In this document: positions 25,659 through 34,354 of the stretch, one piece after another
Position numbering within the stretch: position 1 is the stretch's first letter
Layout: the number at the start of each line of letters is the position of its first letter
DNA from: JAILLW01 sp045640525
GTDB lineage: Bacteria > Bacillota > Clostridia > Lachnospirales > Lachnospiraceae
NCBI GenBank assembly: GCA_045640525.1
Contig: JAZUFE010000039.1
Span: 1-60,758 of the forward strand
Direction: 5' to 3'
Length of the DNA stretch: 60,758 nucleotides
Program-made: the position numbers and the translations under genes
The notes under the pieces: model-generated
The model's input: only the letters and a program-made list of their open reading frames with translations
Database searches by the model: none
What the model was told of the DNA's origin: nothing

Positions 25659-27223
25659 TGAATTAGACGATAAGCTATTATTAAGATCCATGCCAAGGCG
25701 AGCGCGGACAGAAGAATTATGGCCGGAATGGGAAGAGGGCCTAAATCTTTCTTGCCTGCGTTAACAGCGGAGGCATTATTAAGATGATACAAACCGGTTA
25801 CATCCTTAAAGGTTTTTTCAATGAATGCATCGTCTACATTCTGATGTCGCCTGGTGGCTTTGGTTACATTCTCTATCATTTGACCGGCCGCATCTCTTAA
25901 AGAGGCGGAACCGTTGAACACCGGAGTTACGAATGTGTTCTCGATATTGTCAAGGAGTATATTGGTAGCATCTATTTTGACAGAATAATACGTGTTGTTA
26001 TCTTCACCGCTTCTGGAAAGATACTCCGTATATTCCGGTGAGTTCTGCGCCTTGGATGTTACGGGAATATATCCTTCGGTTTGGGCATATCCTATCTGAA
26101 CATCATTGGTCAGAAGGAATTGAGCAAACAGCCAACTTGCCAAAACTTCCTGTGGGTCCTTCTTATTGAATATGCAAAGTGAGGGACCTTGCGAAATCAT
26201 TTTGGGGTTGTTGACATCGGCTTGAGGGATCATTCTTACCACGGTTTCACATTCTTCAATGTCATCACTGCAAATATCCGACAGGGGTGCGTTCGAACCC
26301 ATCCACGTAGCGCCGGCAGTTGAATCCACAGCGAAAATGCATTGATTTGCATTCAGATAATTGGCAGGATAACTGCTGATTTTGAAGGTTGAAAAGGCAC
26401 CGGATTCAGCATAAGGGGCCAACTGTGAAAGTATTGATTTGGTAGTATCATTGAAAATCAGAATATTTCCTTCAGCGTCGGAATAAGGTGCATCCAATTG
26501 CTTCAGGCGGGAAATCATCATATTATCGGTTGCTTTGTATATGAAAGGAATCATTACATTTTGACCGTTAACTTTGTAGTTACCGTCAGGTCCTTTTGCT
26601 ACGGCCTTTTGAGAAACTTCGAATATGAAATCCCAGGTAAGAACGTCGGGCACATCGTATCCTAGTTTGTTAAGCAGCGTCTTATTGATGTACAGGGCTT
26701 CCGTAGAACGCATATAGGGTAGGGCATAGTAGTGTTCTGCCAATTTGCACTCTTCAAGGAATTTGGGGACAATTTCGTCTTTCGTGGGTGCATCGAATTT
26801 AACTTCACTGCCTCCGAGACCGTACTTGGGATTATCCATTAATTCATCCAATGGGAACATTGTATTGGCCCCGGTCATGTATGTTGCAATGTGGTCAGGG
26901 TAAGTAATGCAGATATTGGGTGTCGTATTGGTGGATATGTTGGTAATAACGTCGTTGTATATTCTTCCGTAATCAGTATATAACCTCATATTAACGGTTA
27001 TGTTCGGATATACTTTTTGAAACTCCGATATTGCATTTTTATATACGTTGGTTTGGAGAACGTTGGTATCATTCTTGGCCCAGAAAGTAACCTCGTAGTT
27101 TCTCGAAGTGTCAAAATCTTCGGGAACAGTGAATTCTTCCTGTGATGTCACTGCATGACAACCTGACAGCAGTGATACGCCGATTAATGCAGTTATCACA
27201 TATATAATGAATCGCTTCTTCAT
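25655..27223 (-). CDS. ABC transporter extracellular solute-binding protein (family 1, sugar type)
   Basis: 522 residues. A lipobox (LLSGCHA) follows the signal peptide. Features of family 1 binding proteins include YEVTFWAKND, a region with FQKVYPNITVNMRLY, YALPYMRSTEALYIN, and a late KDPQEVLASWLFAQFLL. Unusually, the C-terminus carries a hydrophobic span (LPIPAIILLSALALAWILIIAY), giving a possible second membrane anchor. The start overlaps the permease stop as TAATG, so translation is coupled. It should capture the substrate outside and deliver it to the two permeases. Substrate is not evident; its neighbours are NAD-synthesis genes. Confidence 0.88.
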   Translation of the reverse strand: MKKRFIIYVITALIGVSLLSGCHAVTSQEEFTVPEDFDTSRNYEVTFWAKNDTNVLQTNVYKNAISEFQKVYPNITVNMRLYTDYGRIYNDVITNISTNTTPNICITYPDHIATYMTGANTMFPLDELMDNPKYGLGGSEVKFDAPTKDEIVPKFLEECKLAEHYYALPYMRSTEALYINKTLLNKLGYDVPDVLTWDFIFEVSQKAVAKGPDGNYKVNGQNVMIPFIYKATDNMMISRLKQLDAPYSDAEGNILIFNDTTKSILSQLAPYAESGAFSTFKISSYPANYLNANQCIFAVDSTAGATWMGSNAPLSDICSDDIEECETVVRMIPQADVNNPKMISQGPSLCIFNKKDPQEVLASWLFAQFLLTNDVQIGYAQTEGYIPVTSKAQNSPEYTEYLSRSGEDNNTYYSVKIDATNILLDNIENTFVTPVFNGSASLRDAAGQMIENVTKATRRHQNVDDAFIEKTFKDVTGLYHLNNASAVNAGKKDLGPLPIPAIILLSALALAWILIIAYRLIH

Positions 27224-28098
27224 TAGCCTTTGGTACCTCCTTGTGCAACTCCGGCCATGATTTTCTTATGGAAAATCAGGAACAGAATAATTAGCGGCAA
27301 AGATATAACTACTACAGCCGCCATCATAGCCGGTATATTTTCACGTCCGAAACCGTTTTCACGGATTTCCTGTATACCGTTCGAAACAAGATAGTAGTTG
27401 GAATCATCCGTGATAAGTCTGGGCCATACGTAAGAGTTCCAGCATTCAATGACCTTCAGAATAATTATTGTTATTAACGTGGGTTTGCATATCGGAATCA
27501 GAACTTTACGAAGATATCTGATATCCGACGTACCGTCAACTTTGGCGGCATAATACAAATCGTCCGGAACACTTTGGAAGTTTTCTTTCAGAAGGTAAAT
27601 ATAGAAAACCGAAGTGATGGACGGAAGTATCAATCCGGTGAAAGTGTTCCTCAAATCAAGAGATGTTATGGTGGCAAAATTGGTGATTACAACAAGCTCG
27701 TTGGGAATCATCATCAATGCCAAAAAGAGGGTAAAGATAAGATCTCTTCCCTTGAATTCCAAACGAGCGAACGCAAAGGCCGCCAGCGTAATCACAATTA
27801 ACATGACAGCTGTTGTGATTAATGTAAAGATAAGAGTATTGACAAGGTACTGTCCCAAAGATACGGTCGTGAATGCGTCAAAGTAATTCTGCAAGGTCGG
27901 CGACAGCGTGAAAAACCTGGGAATGTATTCCGAGTTATAGGTACTGTAACTTTTTAGTGAAGTCAGCAGCATCCAGTAGAACGGGAACAGTACTATAATT
28001 GCCCAAAATCCCAAAAGAAAGTATATGACAGTGTTACGAATATGCTTTCTTCGGTTCATATTTTTGCCTATTTGATCATAAGTTAATTGTTTGTTCAT
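27223..28098 (-). CDS. ABC transporter permease (MalG-type)
   Basis: 291 residues from the ATG at 28098 (GGGAG 8 nt upstream; an in-frame TTG at 28116 would overlap the previous gene). Six predicted spans. The binding-protein-dependent transport signature appears as YYAAKVDGTSDIRYLRKVLIPICKP, the EAA loop that contacts the ATPase. The sequence ending KIMAGVAQGGTKG is typical of MalG-like permeases. Forms the channel with the 28113 product. Confidence 0.9.
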   Translation of the reverse strand: MNKQLTYDQIGKNMNRRKHIRNTVIYFLLGFWAIIVLFPFYWMLLTSLKSYSTYNSEYIPRFFTLSPTLQNYFDAFTTVSLGQYLVNTLIFTLITTAVMLIVITLAAFAFARLEFKGRDLIFTLFLALMMIPNELVVITNFATITSLDLRNTFTGLILPSITSVFYIYLLKENFQSVPDDLYYAAKVDGTSDIRYLRKVLIPICKPTLITIIILKVIECWNSYVWPRLITDDSNYYLVSNGIQEIRENGFGRENIPAMMAAVVVISLPLIILFLIFHKKIMAGVAQGGTKG

Positions 28099-28112
28099 TT
28101 GCTGACTCCCAA

Positions 28113-29003
28113 TCAATAAGTAGTGTTTTTACGTGATACCAAAAGATTGATTACGGTTATGGTAAGTACTATTGCAAAGAGGATAATTGCCGCAGCGGAA
28201 GCATAAGAAGGATAACCGCCGGAATTACCGTAGAGCATATCATACACATAACCTACAATAGTGTTCATGCCCGCAGCATTCAAATCGGTACCGAAGAGTG
28301 CAACTTCATCCGAGTATGCTTTGAAAGCACCTATGAATCCGGTAATAATCAAATAGAAAATCATCGGTGAAATCATGGGGAGAGTAATCTTATAAAAGAT
28401 GCGGAATCTTCGTGTGCCATCGACCTGCGCTGCCTTGTAAAATACCGGATTGACCGAAGCAAGTGCCGATGTCAGTATCAGAATTTTGAACGGCATTACA
28501 ATCCAAATGGTATAAATGCACATAACCAGCATTTTGGCCCAATACGGACCGTCTATGAAATCCACGCTGCTTCCTCCGAAAAAGTTAATCAACAGATTAA
28601 TCATACCGTCGGAATATGCGGTCTTTTTGAACAAAATCATAAATACAAGTCCTACTGCCAACGTGTTTGTAACATACGGCAGAAAGTATATGGTTTGAAA
28701 CAATTCTTTTACCGGCTTGATTGAACTTAGCAGAACCGAAATCAAAAGGGCCAGCCCCGTTGACAGCGGGACCGTAATAATAACCAAAATGAAGGTGTTC
28801 TTTAGCGCCTGAAGGAAATACTGGTCATGCAACACATAGGAATAGTTGTACATTCCGTTACCGAACGAGGTTCCCGAGGCGAAATTGTATCCCTCTTCAA
28901 ATGAATATATGAAAACATCAATAAGAGGGTATATCATAAATGCTCCCAAAAACAGGAAAGCGGGTATCAGATAAAGATACGCTTTTTTATTATTCTTAGT
29001 CAT
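28113..29003 (-). CDS. ABC transporter permease (MalF/UgpA-type)
   Basis: 296 residues with six spans, beginning KKAYLYLIPAFLFLGAFMIYP, typical of UgpA-like permeases. The EAA loop reads FYKAAQVDGTRRFRIFYKI, then TLPMISPMIFY. It starts 2 bp after the ATPase stop and is followed by the partner permease after 14 bp. Substrate unknown. Confidence 0.9.
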   Translation of the reverse strand: MTKNNKKAYLYLIPAFLFLGAFMIYPLIDVFIYSFEEGYNFASGTSFGNGMYNYSYVLHDQYFLQALKNTFILVIITVPLSTGLALLISVLLSSIKPVKELFQTIYFLPYVTNTLAVGLVFMILFKKTAYSDGMINLLINFFGGSSVDFIDGPYWAKMLVMCIYTIWIVMPFKILILTSALASVNPVFYKAAQVDGTRRFRIFYKITLPMISPMIFYLIITGFIGAFKAYSDEVALFGTDLNAAGMNTIVGYVYDMLYGNSGGYPSYASAAAIILFAIVLTITVINLLVSRKNTTY

Positions 29004-29005
29004 GT

Positions 29006-30103
29006 TTATACCTCAAAATCGATTCTGCTTTCATCTTCTTTGCTGAAAATGTGAACTTTATTGGGCTTAAGATCAAAGGCAACTTCGCCTTTTGACTCAT
29101 CCAATTTAATGTCCGAATTAACTATCGAACGGATTGTTTCGTTCTGACAGTAAGCATTGGTTGAAACAATACTCATGTCTCTGCCCATTACCTCAAGTCG
29201 TCCGAGAGAACAATGTAGGGCCCCCTCCAATGAAGGAATGAATCCCTCGGGACGGATGGCTGCGTATACCGGCTGATTGGCAACTCCTTTGGTTTCAAGA
29301 ACTTTATCTTCTCCGATGCAAAGATATCCGTTTTCTACTCTGGCATCAAATACATTGATGGGTGGGGTACCCAGGAATTTCGCCACAAACAGATTTACGG
29401 GATGATCATAGACATCCTGCGGTTTGCCGATTTGCTGCAACATACCGTCTTTCATGACAATTATAATATCCGAAATGCTCATGGCCTCGTCCTGGTCATG
29501 AGTTACGAAAATAGTCGTTATTTTGGTTTCTTTTTGAATGCGTCGGATTTCTTCACGAGTCTGAAGTCTTAGTCGGGCATCAAGATTTGACAGAGGTTCG
29601 TCCAAAAGCAGAACTTTGGGCATCTTAACCAAGGCGCGTGCAATAGCTACACGTTGCTGCTGACCTCCGGATAATTCGGAAGGTTTTCTGTCCATAAGTG
29701 CATCGATTTGGACGAGTTTTGCGGCTTCGTTAACACGCTTAGCCATCTCTTCTTTTGATAACTTTGCATCTTTGCGAAGGTTCTCCAAGGGGAATTGTAT
29801 GTTTTTAAATACTGTCAGATGCGGATAAAGGGCATAACTTTGGAATACCAGACCGACCCCCCTTAACTCGGGTGGGAGGTTGGTAACGTCATCCTCACCG
29901 AAGAAAACAGAGCCCTCGGTAGGCATTTCCAGACCGCTGATGAGGTTTAGTGTGGTTGACTTTCCGCAGCCGGAGGGCCCCAAAAGCCCTACCAACGTTC
30001 CGTCGGGTATTTCGAAATCGAAATTGTTCACGGCGATAACATCGTCACCCTTCTTATTTCTGTTGGGGAATTTTTTGGTTAAGTTTTTTAAAGTTATATT
30101 CAT
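29006..30103 (-). CDS. ABC transporter ATP-binding protein (MsmK/UgpC-like)
   Basis: 365 residues. Walker A GPSGCGKSTT (~40-49), signature LSGGQQQRVAIARAL, Walker B VLLLDEPLSNLDARLR and the switch FVTHDQDEAMS are all intact. The C-terminal ~120 residues form the TOBE/regulatory region found in MalK and UgpC. It powers the two permeases encoded next. The start lies 9 bp after the FRG-gene stop, tying the importer to the NAD-gene transcript. Confidence 0.93.
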   Translation of the reverse strand: MNITLKNLTKKFPNRNKKGDDVIAVNNFDFEIPDGTLVGLLGPSGCGKSTTLNLISGLEMPTEGSVFFGEDDVTNLPPELRGVGLVFQSYALYPHLTVFKNIQFPLENLRKDAKLSKEEMAKRVNEAAKLVQIDALMDRKPSELSGGQQQRVAIARALVKMPKVLLLDEPLSNLDARLRLQTREEIRRIQKETKITTIFVTHDQDEAMSISDIIIVMKDGMLQQIGKPQDVYDHPVNLFVAKFLGTPPINVFDARVENGYLCIGEDKVLETKGVANQPVYAAIRPEGFIPSLEGALHCSLGRLEVMGRDMSIVSTNAYCQNETIRSIVNSDIKLDESKGEVAFDLKPNKVHIFSKEDESRIDFEV

Positions 30104-30112
30104 TTGGACTCC

Positions 30113-30862
30113 TTAGATTTCATATGTGTGTTTCAAGTCTTTGGAAATATGCTCCAAATCGGGATATATTGAGCATTCCGTAATGCCGAATACACGCAGT
30201 GATTTGATAAAGAACTTTTTGGCATCTTTGGGAATTATTATTTTGTAGAGAGTATTCTCATCGCAGATGTCCTCAAGCTTTCTTAGCGAGTTATGAACGG
30301 TAAAGTTAGCCTGCTGCGAATACATTCTCATGTTGTTTTCGGTGGAAGAACAGGCCAGAATCTTATTGTCCAATTCGTGATTGTGATGATTATGCTTGAA
30401 TGCCGGTAAGAGCATTTCCTGAGTTGTATCGGCATCGTTTGGATATATACAACGACCGAAACCTTCCATTTCGTTCAAGTCTATAGGTGATAATACCCAA
30501 ACGCAGGCATCCAGATCGGGATTTTCCTTATAGGTTTCTGTAGCGAAGAATGATGCTATCAAAGGAGAACGGCTCCAATCCAACATTCTGGTAGGCAGAC
30601 CGTAATGCTGCATTATTGCAACCCAGCCCGCATAATTGTGTTTTTCGGGAGGATTGTTCATTATTTGCTTGGCTTTGATGTAGAAATCATTTGTAATGAA
30701 TCGCTCTACCTCTATTCGCTTCTGACTTCTTTGGATGGAAGGAATCAGCGGAAGATCGGAATTTTCCTCCCCGCGATACCACAGATTAAGCCCGTGCTGC
30801 TTAGACAACTCGTTTACAAATTGCAAAAGCTCATCGATTGTTGTTATTTCCTGCGTAATCAT
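30113..30862 (-). CDS. FRG-domain protein
   Basis: 249 residues. WYRGEE at 28-33 is the motif for which FRG domains are named, and MQHYGLPTRMLDWSRSPLIA (from about residue 85) is the second hallmark. The rest fits a single FRG domain with a short C-terminal extension. FRG proteins have no settled activity; they occur in accessory and defence regions and as parts of larger proteins. Here it is embedded, with 17-bp and 9-bp gaps, between pncB and a sugar-type ABC ATPase. That suggests a housekeeping or regulatory role linked to NAD metabolism rather than a free-standing defence gene; this is inference. Confidence 0.82.
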   Translation of the reverse strand: MITQEITTIDELLQFVNELSKQHGLNLWYRGEENSDLPLIPSIQRSQKRIEVERFITNDFYIKAKQIMNNPPEKHNYAGWVAIMQHYGLPTRMLDWSRSPLIASFFATETYKENPDLDACVWVLSPIDLNEMEGFGRCIYPNDADTTQEMLLPAFKHNHHNHELDNKILACSSTENNMRMYSQQANFTVHNSLRKLEDICDENTLYKIIIPKDAKKFFIKSLRVFGITECSIYPDLEHISKDLKHTYEI

Positions 30863-30879
30863 CTATTGTCCTCACTCTA

Positions 30880-32088
30880 CTATAAGTTATATGGCTCCAT
30901 TTCTCTTTGCAATCTGAATTTGACAGATTCTTTCAGATATTTCAGGTATTCTTCATCCTGCGTCATTTCTTTGCCGGGAGCGTCTGAAATTTTGGCAACC
31001 GGACGCCCGTTGACATATTGGAGTTTGATAACTATGTTAAGGGCCTCTTCACATGTATTATTTGTTACGAAAGTTCCGATTCCGAAAGATACTTTGGTTT
31101 TATCTTTAAAATACTCATATATTTCCTGAGCTTTATCAAAATTGAGACTGTCGGAGAAAAGCAAAAGCTTGGTCTTGGGATCAACGCCGTACTTTTCGTA
31201 GTGCTTAATCATTTTGTTGCCCCATTCGAAAGGATCACCGCTGTCGTGTCTGATTCCGGTGTAGTTGTTAACCATTGAGTGATTGAAATCCAGCAAGAAT
31301 AAATCGGTGGTCATGGTATCGGTAAGTGCGGTACCGTTATCTCCGCGATATTCATCATACCAGTCCTCCATGGCGTAATGGTTGGAGTAAGCCAAAGGAA
31401 TTGAATCAATTCCCTGGTACATTTGGACAAATTCATGCGCATAAGTTCCTATCGGTGTAATGTGGTATTTCATGGCCAAATATACGTTGGAAGTACCGAC
31501 GCAGTTGTTGGTTTCGGTAATGAGGCGTCGTATTACCTCATCCTCCCAATCCTTCGACAGACGTCTGCGACAGCCGAATTCTGCGAATTTGAAGGAGTAT
31601 TTACCACTGTTGAAATCTTTGATGTTTTCATCAAGCTTCTCTTTGGCACTTTCTATAAGAGTGTCATAATCATAATTCATTCTAAAATAGACTTCGTTGA
31701 CAATTTCAAGAAGGTAAATCTCAAACTGCATTGCCGAAAACATGGGGCCTTTGACGATAATCTCAAGTTGACCTTCATCGGAGAGCGAGGTTTGAACGTA
31801 TTCTCGTATCGGATGCCATAATCTAAGAAATTCGACATAGTCATCTTTGATGAATCGAATTGATCTTAAATAGTCAAGCTCTGCTTTCGAAAAGGTCAGG
31901 GTGCAAAGATAATCGATTTGCTCATTGATTTCATCGAAAACTTCCTTGGAGAAAACCACGTCTTTATTACGACATTTAAAATAGTATTCTCCGATGAGAT
32001 TGGTATGCTTGTGAAAAATGACCTGATCCATGTTGAATTTGTACAAGTCGGTATCAAGTAATGAAGTTACAATAGGTTTGAGTTTCAT
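30880..32088 (-). CDS. pncB: Nicotinate phosphoribosyltransferase
   Basis: 402 residues, normal length. It makes nicotinate mononucleotide from nicotinate and phosphoribosyl pyrophosphate, the first step of the Preiss-Handler NAD salvage route. Typical sequence: TSLLDTDLYKFNMDQVIF at the start, FAEFGCRRRLS, GTSNVYLAMKYHITPIGTYAHEF, and GIRHDSGDPFEWGNKM for PRPP and substrate binding. It lies 30 bp behind the adenylyltransferase-like gene and NadE, so the three form a salvage unit. Confidence 0.93.
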   Translation of the reverse strand: MKLKPIVTSLLDTDLYKFNMDQVIFHKHTNLIGEYYFKCRNKDVVFSKEVFDEINEQIDYLCTLTFSKAELDYLRSIRFIKDDYVEFLRLWHPIREYVQTSLSDEGQLEIIVKGPMFSAMQFEIYLLEIVNEVYFRMNYDYDTLIESAKEKLDENIKDFNSGKYSFKFAEFGCRRRLSKDWEDEVIRRLITETNNCVGTSNVYLAMKYHITPIGTYAHEFVQMYQGIDSIPLAYSNHYAMEDWYDEYRGDNGTALTDTMTTDLFLLDFNHSMVNNYTGIRHDSGDPFEWGNKMIKHYEKYGVDPKTKLLLFSDSLNFDKAQEIYEYFKDKTKVSFGIGTFVTNNTCEEALNIVIKLQYVNGRPVAKISDAPGKEMTQDEEYLKYLKESVKFRLQREMEPYNL

Positions 32089-32118
32089 AGAAGCCTCTTT
32101 CTGTCCGACAGCCGCAGG

Positions 32119-32670
32119 TTACAGGCTGGCTGTTTTAGTGTTCTTTTGTGATAAAGATATAATGTTTTCATAAAAGTCGAAATATTGGTGCAATTTGGGA
32201 TTGACGTATTTCGACCAACTTTCAAAGTCTTTTTTGAGTATCATGGCCCTTAATGAAGAAGCGCTGATATCTATGGTTTTGGGAATGAATATTTCCGTGA
32301 TTTCGTCGGAATACTTATCATCCAACCATGAGGTTCGCCGATTTTCTTCGCCGGAAACAATAAGGTCCGGAAGAACATGATGGCGCTCCTTATAACTGTT
32401 AAGAACATAATCGCCCCAAGCGGGAACATTTCCGACACCAATGTCATTTAATGGTTCGATTATTATTTTTGAACCATATATTGCTTCCAACATCATTTTT
32501 CGCTCATCATATGAAAAGGGGTTTTTGGAGGTCCTTGCCTCCTGGGCAGAACCTATGAAAACAACAACATTGTCACTTGCACGAAGCGCAGTGTCAATCA
32601 TCATTTCATGTCCCTTATGAAGTGTTTGAAAGCGCCCAAGCAACAGGGCATTGCTGAAATCTTTATTCAT
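32119..32670 (-). CDS. NMN/NaMN adenylyltransferase-like nucleotidyltransferase (NadM-type)
   Basis: 183 residues. GRFQTLHKGHE at 12-22 contains the HxGH nucleotidyltransferase motif and ISASSLRAMI the ISxxxxR motif, both of the NadM/NadD superfamily. GSAQEARTSKNPFSYDERK also matches NadM-type enzymes. It should attach AMP from ATP to nicotinate or nicotinamide mononucleotide, fitting between PncB and NadE. The gene overlaps the end of nadE by 8 bp. Which mononucleotide it prefers cannot be read. Confidence 0.85.
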   Translation of the reverse strand: MNKDFSNALLLGRFQTLHKGHEMMIDTALRASDNVVVFIGSAQEARTSKNPFSYDERKMMLEAIYGSKIIIEPLNDIGVGNVPAWGDYVLNSYKERHHVLPDLIVSGEENRRTSWLDDKYSDEITEIFIPKTIDISASSLRAMILKKDFESWSKYVNPKLHQYFDFYENIISLSQKNTKTASL

Positions 32671-33403
32671 CCCAGATACTACTTTCAGGCCTGTAAACAG
32701 GCATTAATTCAAGCTTAAACTGATTGATTTTATGTAAGTGGTCTATCTTTTCCTTTTTGGAGGAATCCTCAATCAGACCGGTACGTATATATTTATCCAA
32801 TTCGTCGTATGTAAAACCTAGATTATCTTCGTCGGTTAATCCGCTCAATCCGTCAATCGGAACTTTATTGACCAAAACCGAAGGAAGATTCAATTCATTT
32901 CCGATGGCACGCATTTCGGTAACAGTGAAGCCGGAGCAGGGACTGAAATCTCCGACGGAATCTCCGTATCTTGTCGAGTATCCGACCCAATCTTCGGACA
33001 GATTGCAGGTATTGGCAACTCGTCCGTTGTGACTTTGGGACACAGCATAGAGAGTTGACATCCTGATTCGGGGGGCCAGATTAGTGCGGGCTTGTTTTGA
33101 AAGTTCGAAAGGAATGCTTCCCAAAATCCCGTCGAAAGCATCTTTGATATTTATTTCGTAGTTTTTAATGCCCAAATGATTGACCAAAAGACGTGCCATA
33201 TCGATATCTTCCTGCTCTTTGTAGGGCATGAGAACACCTATTACACGATCTTGTCCCAATGCTTCCACACAGAGTGCTGCTACAATGGAGCTGTCTTTAC
33301 CTCCCGATATTCCGACAACGGCATTACAGTCTTTGCCGTTTTGCTCAAAAAATTTTCTGATCCATTCGACGCATCCGTCTTTGGCCATTTTGGCGTTAAA
33401 CAT
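32663..33403 (-). CDS. nadE: NH3-dependent NAD+ synthetase
   Basis: 246 residues, the short ammonia-dependent form without a glutaminase domain. GISGGKDSS at 31-39 is the ATP-pyrophosphatase P-loop, and RVANTCNLSEDWVGYSTRYGD fits the nicotinate dinucleotide-binding region. It makes NAD from nicotinate adenine dinucleotide. It starts 13 bp after the AraC-type regulator gene on the same strand and heads the NAD unit. Confidence 0.92.
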   Translation of the reverse strand: MFNAKMAKDGCVEWIRKFFEQNGKDCNAVVGISGGKDSSIVAALCVEALGQDRVIGVLMPYKEQEDIDMARLLVNHLGIKNYEINIKDAFDGILGSIPFELSKQARTNLAPRIRMSTLYAVSQSHNGRVANTCNLSEDWVGYSTRYGDSVGDFSPCSGFTVTEMRAIGNELNLPSVLVNKVPIDGLSGLTDEDNLGFTYDELDKYIRTGLIEDSSKKEKIDHLHKINQFKLELMPVYRPESSIWDE

Positions 33404-33416
33404 ATAATTATGCTCC

Positions 33417-34340
33417 TTAAATTGTATTTACTTTATGGAACTTGAATTCATTATCAAGAAAACTTGAGTTCCTGTATTTGTTCGGAGTGCAACCGATTTG
33501 CTCTCTGAATGTTTTGGTAAAGTGACTTGCACTTGTAAATCCGGTAGAGAATGCAATTTCCGTAATGCTCATTCCGGATGATTTGAGAAGTTCAAGGCTT
33601 TTGGTTATTCTGTATTTAATAAGATAGTCTGCAGGAGTGCTGTAGACGAATGTTTTAAAAATCTTGGTACACAGAGTTTTACCCACATTTCCGGCATCTG
33701 CGATATCTTCAAGAGCAACTTTTTCCATGTAATGATCCTGAATATACAAAATCATATCTTTGAACGTGTTTATATGAACTAATGTAGTCGAATTTTGCGG
33801 TTTGCTCAAGTCAATATTCTGATGTATGAGACGGATGATTTTGAAACATTCTTCAAGGATTTTTAATTCCAGGGTATCATCATGTATGAATTCGAAAATT
33901 CTGTCTATATCCGCCAAAATCTCGCCGGTCCAGTCTTTAGGGTCAAGTATGAGATAGTCAAATGCATTGGGACCCGTTACGGGGGCAATGAATTTTTGGT
34001 CGATGTAGTTAGAGGCGCTCATGTATGATGGGTGAAGAATCATGCAGTAGAATGTGCATGAACTTCCCTTTGGAGAGTAATTTGAATGAATTCTTTTGGA
34101 GTTGACGAGAATTCCATGCCCCTTTCCAAGGTGTATATTTTTACCGTTGATGGTGTATTCCAAAGAACCGTCCAAAATATACATGAATTCCAAATCTTCG
34201 TGCCAATGCTCTGTTATTGAGTAATAATTGGACTCTGAATAATAATGTTTATTCGCATAACAATAGAACAGAGGGTTGTTGTAATCAAGAACCTGCGATC
34301 TGTCATTTCTGGTTGTAATTGCATCTTTGATTTTTTCCAT
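33417..34340 (-). CDS. AraC-family transcriptional regulator with cupin domain
   Basis: 307 residues. N-terminal cupin-like sensor (~35-110) with HWHEDLEFMYILDGSLEY and GKGHGILVNSKRIH, and a C-terminal double helix-turn-helix (~205-300) with VGKTLCTKIFK, ITEIAFSTGFTSASHFTKTF and the closing GCTPNKYR. Such regulators bind a small ligand and activate nearby genes. It lies immediately upstream of nadE in the same direction and downstream of a glycan-assembly-type gene, so it may control the NAD/importer genes. Ligand unknown. Confidence 0.88.
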   Translation of the reverse strand: MEKIKDAITTRNDRSQVLDYNNPLFYCYANKHYYSESNYYSITEHWHEDLEFMYILDGSLEYTINGKNIHLGKGHGILVNSKRIHSNYSPKGSSCTFYCMILHPSYMSASNYIDQKFIAPVTGPNAFDYLILDPKDWTGEILADIDRIFEFIHDDTLELKILEECFKIIRLIHQNIDLSKPQNSTTLVHINTFKDMILYIQDHYMEKVALEDIADAGNVGKTLCTKIFKTFVYSTPADYLIKYRITKSLELLKSSGMSITEIAFSTGFTSASHFTKTFREQIGCTPNKYRNSSFLDNEFKFHKVNTI

Positions 34341-34354
34341 ATATATCCTTTGGT

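Noticed and set aside
30113..30862. FRG gene as part of a phage-defence island
   Set aside because: No integrase, toxin, nuclease or other defence gene is near, and it is embedded with short gaps in metabolic and transport genes.
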